A stretch of 37,474 nt of DNA from UBA11524 sp964464815 (GTDB taxonomy: Bacteria; Bacillota; Clostridia; Christensenellales; Aristaeellaceae), in contig CAYXHF010000025.1 in the NCBI GenBank assembly GCA_964464815.1, forward strand, positions 1-37,474, in the 5' to 3' direction. Made by a program: the position numbers and the translations under genes. Positions 22,125 to 28,713 of the stretch are shown here, piece by piece. The first letter of the stretch is position 1. Each line of letters begins with the position of its first letter. The notes under the pieces are model-generated. The model saw only the letters and a program-made list of their open reading frames with translations, was not told the origin of the DNA and did no database searches.

Positions 22125-23606
22125 ATGCAGCACCAGTATTCTCCTTCCGTCGCCCGCTGGGGTGTGCAGGAAATCGTCTGTCCCGGTACGGCACAGGGCA
22201 ATCCTTTTCTGGAACAGGACATTTGGGGCGTTTTTTCCTCCGCGCAGGAAACACGCCGTGTCGAAGGTTTCTATGACGGCGATGGCCGCTACGTGGTGCG
22301 CTTTATGCCGTCCTTTGAAGGCGTGTATCACTTCCGCATCGAAGGCTCCTTCAGCACGCAAGCGTATGAAGGCACCTTCACCTGCACCGCACCAGAAGCG
22401 CATGTCCACGGCCCGGTGCAGGTATGTGACACTTATCATTTTGCCTATGCAGACGGCACGCGCTTCTATCCAGTTGGCACGACCTGCTACGTCTGGCATC
22501 TGCAAACGCCACAGATTTTTGAAAACACGTTGCACACACTTGCTGATGGCCCGTTTAACAAGATTCGCTTCTGCGTCTTCCCCAAGCACTACGACTACAA
22601 CCACAACGAGCCCTTCGCGTATCCCTTTGCCATGCGTGCGCCGCGCGACCTTGGCGGCTTCCACTGGGATTTCACACGCTTCAATCCGGTCTACTTCCGG
22701 CATTTGGAGCAGGCCATCGTGCGCCTTGGAGCGCTTGGCATCGAGGCTGACCTGATTCTTTTGCATCCCTATGACCGTTGGGGCTTCTGCCACATTCCGC
22801 GGGAGGATGAGCAGCGCTATTTGCGCTATTTGGCACAGCGCCTTGGTGCGTATCGCAACGTCTGGTGGTCACTGGCCAACGAATACGACCTGATGCCCGA
22901 CCGAACGGCCAACGATTGGGAGCGCTATGCCGCCACCCTGCAAGCGCACGACCCGTATCATCACCTGATGTCCATTCACAACTGCATGGGCTTCTACGAC
23001 CACACGCGTCCATGGGTCACGCACTGCTGCATGCAGCGACAGGACATCTACCGCACGACAGAATATGTGGATGACTGGCGCAGCACCTACGGCAAGCCCG
23101 TCATTGTGGACGAAATGGGCTATGAAGGCAACATACAGCACGGTTGGGGCAACCTGAGCGGTGAAGAAATCGTGCGCCGCTTCTGGGAGGCCACGGTGCG
23201 TGGCGGCTACGGCGGTCACGGCGAAACGTACCTGAACGAGCAGGAAATCCTCTGGTGGTCACACGGCGATGTGCTGCATGGTGAGTCGCCCGCACGGCTT
23301 CGCTTCCTGCGCGATTTTCTGACATCGCTCCCTGCGCCCCTGATGCGCACATCCGCCAGCTGGGACGAGGTCTGCGCGACCGTCGAGGGCTGCACGGAGG
23401 AGGCCGCGCCGCTGTATCTGTACTACTACTCCTTCATGCGCCCCAGCTTCCGTGACTACACCGTGCCGCCGGGAACGGCCTATCAGGTGGAGCTGATTGA
23501 CACCTGGCATATGACACGCACCGACTGCGGCATCCACACGGGCAGCTTCCGCATTCCCATGCCCGCCAGAAGCTACATGGCGGTATACATGCGTCGCGTA
23601 CACTAA
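22125..23606 (+). CDS. DUF5060/DUF4038-type putative glycosidase
   Basis: The 493-residue protein has an N-terminal beta-sandwich (RWGVQEIVCPGTAQGNPFLE to EGTFTCTAPE, the DUF5060 pattern), then a TIM barrel beginning FAYADGTRFYPVGTTCYVWH, typical of DUF4038 enzymes. NVWWSLANEYD supplies a probable acid/base Glu253 and KPVIVDEMGYEGN a probable nucleophile Glu330. The last 90 residues form a small beta domain (DUF5605 style, LYYYSFMRPSFRDYTVPPGT). Related families cleave unusual side-chain linkages of plant polysaccharides, but the exact activity cannot be read. There is no signal peptide. AAAGGAGG precedes the ATG, 24 bases after GH5. It is the last gene of the long operon. Confidence 0.82.
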   Translation: MQHQYSPSVARWGVQEIVCPGTAQGNPFLEQDIWGVFSSAQETRRVEGFYDGDGRYVVRFMPSFEGVYHFRIEGSFSTQAYEGTFTCTAPEAHVHGPVQVCDTYHFAYADGTRFYPVGTTCYVWHLQTPQIFENTLHTLADGPFNKIRFCVFPKHYDYNHNEPFAYPFAMRAPRDLGGFHWDFTRFNPVYFRHLEQAIVRLGALGIEADLILLHPYDRWGFCHIPREDEQRYLRYLAQRLGAYRNVWWSLANEYDLMPDRTANDWERYAATLQAHDPYHHLMSIHNCMGFYDHTRPWVTHCCMQRQDIYRTTEYVDDWRSTYGKPVIVDEMGYEGNIQHGWGNLSGEEIVRRFWEATVRGGYGGHGETYLNEQEILWWSHGDVLHGESPARLRFLRDFLTSLPAPLMRTSASWDEVCATVEGCTEEAAPLYLYYYSFMRPSFRDYTVPPGTAYQVELIDTWHMTRTDCGIHTGSFRIPMPARSYMAVYMRRVH

Positions 23607-23628
23607 CACACGCACGCACTTCGTGCGA

Positions 23629-23694
23629 TTTCGTTTTTGCGTGATTTCCTTTTCGTGTAATTTCATTTTCGTGTAATTTCCATGCTTCGTGTAA
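23629..23694. repeat. Short tandem repeats after the operon (about 16-bp units)
   Basis: Four imperfect head-to-tail units: TTTCGTTTTTGCGTGA (23629-23644), TTTCCTTTTCGTGTAA (23645-23660), TTTCATTTTCGTGTAA (23661-23676) and TTTCCATGCTTCGTGTAA (23677-23694). They sit in the 3' untranslated region just before the terminator. Confidence 0.75.
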
Positions 23695-23713
23695 CAGAAG
23701 CAATCTTCCTCTG

Positions 23714-23746
23714 GCCACTTCGCCCTGCTGCGGAGTGGCTTTTTTC
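23714..23746 (+). terminator. Terminator of the long glycan operon
   Basis: GCCACTTCGC pairs with GCGGAGTGGC (one wobble) around a six-base loop, followed by six T residues. Confidence 0.85.
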
Positions 23747-23766
23747 GTGCAAGCCGCTTTTCCCGC

Positions 23767-23795
23767 TTGACAAGCGCTGTCCATTGGATTACAAT
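23767..23795 (+). promoter_or_regulatory. Promoter of the MarR/DUF5131 operon
   Basis: Perfect TTGACA (23767-23772) and TACAAT (23790-23795) with a 17-base spacer. The operator begins at the next base. Confidence 0.85.
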
Positions 23796-23817
23796 ATAGT
23801 TCACCCAGGTGAACTAT
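23796..23817. promoter_or_regulatory. Perfect inverted-repeat operator, probably for the MarR protein
   Basis: ATAGTTCACC and GGTGAACTAT are perfect 10-bp arms around CA. The site begins one base after the -10 box and covers the expected transcription start, so binding would block the promoter. Size and position match MarR-family operators; the adjacent marR-like gene is the obvious ligand. Confidence 0.75.
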
Positions 23818-23834
23818 TTTCACGTGGTGATTCC

Positions 23835-24266
23835 ATGGCGTCTTTCCTAATGGAGAATGCATCGTTCTCCAAATTCAGTCGGAACTACATGCGGCTCAAA
23901 AAGGATTTGCCGATTCGCCCCAGCGAGATGGGCGTGCTGAACATCATCGTCCAGACACCCGGGCCGCACACGCCGCTGATGCTGGCCGAAAAGCTGGATG
24001 TCTCCAAGCCGATGATGACAGCGCACATCCGCGCACTGGGACACCACGGCTATGTGGAAAAAGTGCCCTCACCCGAGGACGGACGCGCCGTCTACATCCT
24101 GCCGACCGACAAGGCCAAGGCGCTTGTCGCTTCTGTTCAGGCGCAGACCGATGCACAGCTGGAGCACCTATGCCATGACCTTGGCGAAAACGACTTTCAC
24201 ACGCTGGTGACGCTCATCACCCGTGCCAACACCATTTTGGAGGAATTCGAGCATGAACATTACTGA
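23835..24266 (+). CDS. MarR-family transcriptional regulator
   Basis: The 143-residue protein has the winged-helix pattern of the family: IRPSEMGVLNIIVQTPGPHT, PLMLAEKLDVSKPMMTAHIR as the recognition helix region, and GYVEKVPSPEDGRAVYILPT as the wing. C-terminal helices provide dimerisation. The ATG at 23835 is chosen because the longer frame runs back through the promoter and operator; the ribosome binding site is weak (GTGGTGA), which fits low-level autoregulated expression. The gene overlaps the DUF5131 start by 14 bases. It most likely represses its own operon through the inverted repeat just upstream. The inducing ligand is unknown. Confidence 0.88.
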   Translation: MASFLMENASFSKFSRNYMRLKKDLPIRPSEMGVLNIIVQTPGPHTPLMLAEKLDVSKPMMTAHIRALGHHGYVEKVPSPEDGRAVYILPTDKAKALVASVQAQTDAQLEHLCHDLGENDFHTLVTLITRANTILEEFEHEHY

Positions 24267-25083
24267 CAAGACATGGAATCCGTGGCACGGCTGCCACAAG
24301 TGCAGCGAAGGCTGCCAGAACTGCTATGCATACTTTCTGGACAAGCGGTATGGCCGCGACACCAACATCGTTGGCCGCAACGCCACCACCTTTGATGATC
24401 CCATCAAGCGCGACCGCAACGGCCGCTACAAGCTGGAAAGCGGCTCCTTCGTGCGCGTGTGCATGACCAGCGACTTCTTTCTGGAGGAGGCCGATGAATG
24501 GCGCGACGAGGCATGGCGCATGATTCGCCTGCGCCCGGACGTGACGTTCTCCCTGCTGACCAAGCGTGCCAGCCGCATCAAGGAGTGTCTGCCCGCAAAC
24601 TGGGGCGATGGCTGGGACAACGTGTCCTTTGCCGTGTCGGCTGAAAATCAGAAGCGTGTGGATGAGCGCATCCCCTATTTGCTGGATGTGCCCGCCAAGC
24701 ACCGCTGGATCAGCGTCAAGCCCTTCATCGGCGAGGTCGATTTGAGCCAGTATCTGGCCACGGGCAAGATTGAAACCGTCCTGGCCGGTGGTGAAAACTA
24801 CCTCGGTTCGCGCCCGCTGCACTACGACTGGGTGAAGAAGGTACACGACGATTGTGTGAAATACGACGTTCAGCTCATTTTCGGCCAGACGGGCAACGTA
24901 TTCATCAAGGACGGCGTGGAGCACAAGATTCGCAGCCGCACCGCCCAGATGGAGGAGGCGCTGATGTGCCATCTGCACCATCCACCGATTGATGTGGAGG
25001 CGCAATTGCAGCTCATCCACGACCGCAAGGACGCCATGGCGCAGGAAAAGGCGCGCCGCGCGGCGAAAAAGGGGTCGTGCTAA
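24253..25083 (+). CDS. DUF5131 / phage Gp37-Gp68-like radical-SAM-type protein
   Basis: The 276-residue protein begins MNITDKTWNPWHGCHKCSEG and continues CQNCYA, the strongly conserved start of the DUF5131 (PF07505) family. CSEGCQNC gives the C-x3-C-x2-C arrangement expected for a radical SAM iron-sulfur cluster. Further family motifs are RVCMTSDFFLEEADEWRDEAW, FSLLTKRASRI, VLAGGENYLGSRPLHYDWV and FIKDG. Members are found in phages and bacteria, and their reaction is not established to my knowledge. The start is inside the marR stop region, with GGAGG nine bases upstream, so the two are cotranscribed. The position between two glycan operons appears incidental. Confidence 0.85.
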   Translation: MNITDKTWNPWHGCHKCSEGCQNCYAYFLDKRYGRDTNIVGRNATTFDDPIKRDRNGRYKLESGSFVRVCMTSDFFLEEADEWRDEAWRMIRLRPDVTFSLLTKRASRIKECLPANWGDGWDNVSFAVSAENQKRVDERIPYLLDVPAKHRWISVKPFIGEVDLSQYLATGKIETVLAGGENYLGSRPLHYDWVKKVHDDCVKYDVQLIFGQTGNVFIKDGVEHKIRSRTAQMEEALMCHLHHPPIDVEAQLQLIHDRKDAMAQEKARRAAKKGSC

Positions 25084-25094
25084 AGATGTTCGTG

Positions 25095-25137
25095 ACGACG
25101 CAAGCAGACGAGTCAATCGCCTGTTTGCGTCGTTTTC
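25095..25137 (+). terminator. Terminator of the MarR/DUF5131 operon
   Basis: ACGACGCAAGCAG pairs with CTGTTTGCGTCGT (one wobble), followed by a short T run. Confidence 0.75.
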
Positions 25138-25180
25138 ATATACACCCGTCTGTTCATTCGTGCATTTCGTGCATTCTCTC

Positions 25181-25209
25181 TTGCAATTCTTCCATTTCTA
25201 TGCTATGAT
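25181..25209 (+). promoter_or_regulatory. Promoter of the LacI-family regulator
   Basis: TTGCAA (25181-25186) and TATGAT (25204-25209) with a 17-base spacer. Confidence 0.7.
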
Positions 25210-25216
25210 GAGCATA
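25199..25216. promoter_or_regulatory. Inverted repeat over the LacI promoter
   Basis: TATGCT and AGCATA form a perfect 6-bp inverted repeat around ATGATG, covering the -10 box. It may be an autoregulatory operator. A similar but shorter ATGCA...TGCAT dyad lies at 26361-26373 in the promoter of the following GH26 operon. Confidence 0.4.
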
Positions 25217-25244
25217 CACCAATGCAAGAACAGGAGCATATACC

Positions 25245-26270
25245 ATGGCGAAGGTTTTGATACAGGATATTGCACGGGAAATGAACCTGTCCCGGAACAC
25301 CATCAGCAAGGCGCTGAAAAACGATGAGAGCGTGTCGGAAAGCACACGCGCCCGCATTATTCAGGTTGCCAGTGCCATGGGGTATGACAAAATCACGCCG
25401 GAAATGGAGGCGTTTGCCCATGGCCAGAAGAAGGAAGCCTCCAGCGGCCGCTATGCCATCCTGATGACCGATTTTGCCGACGATGATTTCTGGCAGGGTG
25501 TGGTGCGCGGCATCACCGAGGAGCTGCGCAAGGCCAACGGCATCTGCTTTCTGGTGCTGGCCAGCATTGAGGATGTGGGGCGCAATGTCCTGCCCTCTGC
25601 GCTCTTGTCCGAGCGCGTGGACGGCATTATCTGCATGACCATGTTTCCCGAAAAGTACTACCGCAAGCTGGAAACGCTGGATATTCCGATTCTCCACTTT
25701 GATAAGCCCAGAAACGTTGCCTGGACGGGCGATGCGCTCATTCCCCAGGGTGCGGACAGTGTGTATGCCCTGACGATGGACTTGATTCGCAAGGGACGAC
25801 AGCAGATTGGCTTTATTGGCGACATCACCTACTGCGAATCCATCCGCGACCGCTACGCCGGGTATCTGCACGCCATGACGGACAGCCATCGCACGCCGGA
25901 TGCACGCTTCTGCTGGACGGAGGATGCGCATCATTTCTACAACATCGACAGCCTCCATCAGCGTCTGAACGCACTGGACACGCTGCCGGATGCCTTTGTG
26001 TGCGCCAACGACTGGATTGCCCTGCGCGTGATGCAATACTGCAAGCGTCACGCCATCGCCATGCCGGAGCAAATGGCCATCACCGGCTTTGACAACAAGA
26101 AGGAATGCCTGATTATTGAGCCGAATCTGAGCAGCGTCAACACGACCAACCGGCGCCTCGGCCGTCGCCTTGCCCAGCAATTGCTTTGGCGCATTGACAA
26201 CCCGGACATGCATGTGGAGACGGTCTGGATTGCCACCGAACCATACATCCGCGAGTCCTCTGGTACCTGA
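25245..26270 (+). CDS. LacI-family transcriptional regulator
   Basis: The 341-residue protein starts with the LacI helix-turn-helix (VLIQDIAREMNLSRNTISKA, residues 4-23), then the hinge helix region (SVSESTRARIIQVASAMGY). A periplasmic-binding-protein-like sensor domain follows: YAILMTDFADDDFWQGVVRG, DGIICMTMF, QQIGFIGDITYCESIRDRYAGY, DAFVCANDWIALRVM and ITGFDNK. ACAGGAGC precedes the ATG. The gene has its own promoter and terminator, and the GH26-GH28-GH92-GH43 operon starts right after it, so it is the probable local repressor of that operon. The effector sugar is unknown. Confidence 0.92.
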   Translation: MAKVLIQDIAREMNLSRNTISKALKNDESVSESTRARIIQVASAMGYDKITPEMEAFAHGQKKEASSGRYAILMTDFADDDFWQGVVRGITEELRKANGICFLVLASIEDVGRNVLPSALLSERVDGIICMTMFPEKYYRKLETLDIPILHFDKPRNVAWTGDALIPQGADSVYALTMDLIRKGRQQIGFIGDITYCESIRDRYAGYLHAMTDSHRTPDARFCWTEDAHHFYNIDSLHQRLNALDTLPDAFVCANDWIALRVMQYCKRHAIAMPEQMAITGFDNKKECLIIEPNLSSVNTTNRRLGRRLAQQLLWRIDNPDMHVETVWIATEPYIRESSGT

Positions 26271-26281
26271 TGGTGCATTCA

Positions 26282-26313
26282 CGAGAGAGCATTTTGGTGC
26301 TTTCTCGTTTTTT
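26282..26313 (+). terminator. Terminator of the LacI gene
   Basis: CGAGAGAGCA pairs with TGCTTTCTCG (one mismatch) around TTTTGG, followed by six T residues. Confidence 0.8.
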
Positions 26314-26347
26314 GTGCGATTTTTTTCGCTTTTCTGCCATTTCCTAC

Positions 26348-26376
26348 TTGACAACGCAAAATGCACGATGCATAAT
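26348..26376 (+). promoter_or_regulatory. Promoter of the second glycosidase operon
   Basis: Perfect TTGACA (26348-26353) and CATAAT (26371-26376) with a 17-base spacer. ATGCACGATGCAT (26361-26373) overlaps the -10 box and could be the LacI-family operator. Confidence 0.75.
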
Positions 26377-26437
26377 GTCAACAGTAGTGCAAATTAACGC
26401 GCATTTTCGCAACATCGACTGCACAGGAGGTCGCCTT

Positions 26438-27403
26438 ATGGACTTTCATACCACACCCTGCAACCCAAACGCACAGCCTTCCGTCCGTCGGATGATGGCC
26501 TATCTGGCTTCTATCTCCGGCCACGGCATTTTGACCGGACAGCACACGAAAACACGTGGCATGGAGGAGCTGCATCACATCGAAGCCGTCACTGGCAAAA
26601 AGCCTGCCCTGCTTGGCTTTGAGCTGCTCTCCTACTCCCCGAATATCAATTATCTGGACACAGACGACGAATGCATGGAGGAGGTTGCAAACAACTACGG
26701 CACCCTCCGTCAGGCATGGGACTGGGCGCGCCAAAAGGGCGTGCTGACCTTCACGTGGCACTGGTTTTCGCCCCTTGGTGGCCGCAGCAAGTCCTTTTTT
26801 GCCGACAATACCGACTTTGACGCAAAGCGGGCGCTCATCAAGGGCACGCCGGAAAACAAAGCGCTGCTCAACGACATGGACATGATGGCGGCCTTGCTCC
26901 GTCCCTTCTGCGTGGCTGGCGTGCCGATTCTCTGGCGTCCCTTCCACGAGGGCGACGGCAACTGGTTCTGGTGGGGAAAGGCGGGCGCGGAAACCGTCAA
27001 GGCACTCTGGCGGCTGATGTATGACCGCTACACGAACCTGCACGGCCTGAACAACCTGATTTGGGTCTGGAATTCGCCTGTTCCCGCCTGCTATCCCGGT
27101 GATGACACGGTGGACATCATTTCCCGCGACATTTATCCGCCGGCACACGAGCATACGGCCCAAAGCGCCGCGCTGACCGAATTGCAGCAGCTCAGCCAGC
27201 AGCGCAAGATTGCCCTTATCGGCGAAATCGGTGCCATTCCCTCTGCCGAAGCACTGGCCGCGGACAAGTCCTGCTGGGCCAGCTACATGACATGGTGCGG
27301 CGAATTCTGCCTGACGGAGGATCACACCACGCGCAAGGCACTTCGCGCCATGTACCAGCATCCGTGGGCCATTACGAAGGATCAGCTGCCTGAATTATAT
27401 TGA
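26438..27403 (+). CDS. GH26 glycosidase, beta-mannanase/mannobiohydrolase-like, cytoplasmic
   Basis: The 321-residue protein has clear GH26 motifs. HGILTGQHTKT starts the barrel, FTWHWFSPLGG follows, ILWRPFHEGDGNWFWWG contains acid/base Glu171, NLIWVWNSP and DIISRDIYPP line the site, and ALIGEIGAIPS contains nucleophile Glu263. It lacks a signal peptide, so it probably trims imported mannan-type or related oligosaccharides and not polymer. The start at 26438 follows ACAGGAGG; the longer frame reads back into the promoter and the terminator of the LacI gene and is not coding. It is the first of four closely spaced glycosidase genes. Confidence 0.9.
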   Translation: MDFHTTPCNPNAQPSVRRMMAYLASISGHGILTGQHTKTRGMEELHHIEAVTGKKPALLGFELLSYSPNINYLDTDDECMEEVANNYGTLRQAWDWARQKGVLTFTWHWFSPLGGRSKSFFADNTDFDAKRALIKGTPENKALLNDMDMMAALLRPFCVAGVPILWRPFHEGDGNWFWWGKAGAETVKALWRLMYDRYTNLHGLNNLIWVWNSPVPACYPGDDTVDIISRDIYPPAHEHTAQSAALTELQQLSQQRKIALIGEIGAIPSAEALAADKSCWASYMTWCGEFCLTEDHTTRKALRAMYQHPWAITKDQLPELY

Positions 27404-27421
27404 TTAAAGGAGCATACACAC

Positions 27422-28708
27422 ATGCTGAACATTTTGCAATATGGCGCCATTGGTGATGGCCAGTTCATGAACACTGCCGCCTTCGCCGCCGCCGTGGACG
27501 CCGCCAAGGAAACGCACGACACGATTCTGGTGCCGGCCGGCACGTTCCTGACGGGTACCATCAATTTGCAGGGCGTCTCCATGCATTTGGAGGCAGGCGC
27601 CGTTATCAAAGCCTCCACCGATTTGGCGGATTATCCTCCGCAGGATTATCATCACAATGAAATGGGCGATTTGCGCGCGCTGATTGTCAACCTGCGCTGT
27701 GACAACGTATCCATTACCGGCAGTGGCACGATTGATTTCAGCGGCCATGCCTTCTACGACCTGAACGCATACGACACGCCGCACGGCGATGTGCCCTTCA
27801 CTGAGGCGCAGAAGCTGGAATGCACCCATCCCATCGGCGAGCGTCCGGCACAGTGTCTGTTCATGCATGGCGCAAAGAACCTGACCGTCAGCGGCATTCG
27901 CCTGATTGATGCGCCCTGCTGGACACTGACCTTCTCCGAATGCGAAAACGTGAAGGTCACAGGTCTGACCATCGACACCGATCTGAACATTCCCAACGAT
28001 GACGGCATTCACCTGTCCGCATGCAAGGGCGTTATCATTTCAGACTGCCATATTTCCTCCGGCGATGATTGCATTGCACTTTCCTGCATCACCAACTGGG
28101 AGAAGCCCTGCGAGGATGTGGTGATTACCAACTGCGTCCTGCGCTCCTGCTCCAAGGCGATTGTGCTGGGATACATCTACAGCGTGGTGCGCAACGTCAT
28201 GATTAACAATTGCATCATCAAGGAAAGCAATCGCGGCTTGTGCATCATGTGCCATGACGAATGCGGCTTGGTGGAAAATGTGCGCGTGAGCAATTGCCTG
28301 TTTGACACGCGCGTCCGTGCCGGCAATTGGTGGGGCAACGGCGAGCCGATTTTCCTGATGGCCGTGCGGCAGGATATGCATTTGCCGCCGGAGCAGAAGC
28401 ATCATGGCAACAATCTGTATTCCATCCGCAACGTCCACCTGAGCGACATTTCCTGCATGGGTGAAAACGCCATGGGCATCATCGGCCAGCATGGCAACAT
28501 CCGTCAGGTGACGCTCCACAACATCGACTACACCCGCAAGCCGTCCGGCAATCTGCCCCTGAAGGGCTTGCGCTTTGACCTTTCCCCCTCCGACATCACC
28601 GCCGACGTACCGGAGGACTGCGGCTTGCTCATTCGCGGCGCAGAAAATGTGCGCCTGCAAAACGTCAGCACCGGCAAGTGGGAAATCATGCAGAGCGACA
28701 GGTGGTGA
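27422..28708 (+). CDS. GH28-like right-handed beta-helix glycosidase with altered active-site motifs
   Basis: The 428-residue protein starts LNILQYGAIGDGQFMNTAAF, the usual beginning of GH28 polygalacturonase-type enzymes. Catalytic aspartates are kept in NIPNDDGIHL (Asp193, Asp194) and SGDDCIAL (Asp215, Asp216). The later family motifs are changed: where GHG normally stands the sequence is SKAIVLG, with no His, and RGLRIK is RGLCIM, losing the Arg and Lys that hold galacturonate. The polypeptide is full length and intact, so it is an active gene with a probably different substrate. There is no signal peptide. AAAGGAG precedes the ATG, 19 bases after GH26. Confidence 0.85.
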   Translation: MLNILQYGAIGDGQFMNTAAFAAAVDAAKETHDTILVPAGTFLTGTINLQGVSMHLEAGAVIKASTDLADYPPQDYHHNEMGDLRALIVNLRCDNVSITGSGTIDFSGHAFYDLNAYDTPHGDVPFTEAQKLECTHPIGERPAQCLFMHGAKNLTVSGIRLIDAPCWTLTFSECENVKVTGLTIDTDLNIPNDDGIHLSACKGVIISDCHISSGDDCIALSCITNWEKPCEDVVITNCVLRSCSKAIVLGYIYSVVRNVMINNCIIKESNRGLCIMCHDECGLVENVRVSNCLFDTRVRAGNWWGNGEPIFLMAVRQDMHLPPEQKHHGNNLYSIRNVHLSDISCMGENAMGIIGQHGNIRQVTLHNIDYTRKPSGNLPLKGLRFDLSPSDITADVPEDCGLLIRGAENVRLQNVSTGKWEIMQSDRW

Positions 28709-28713
28709 AAAGC

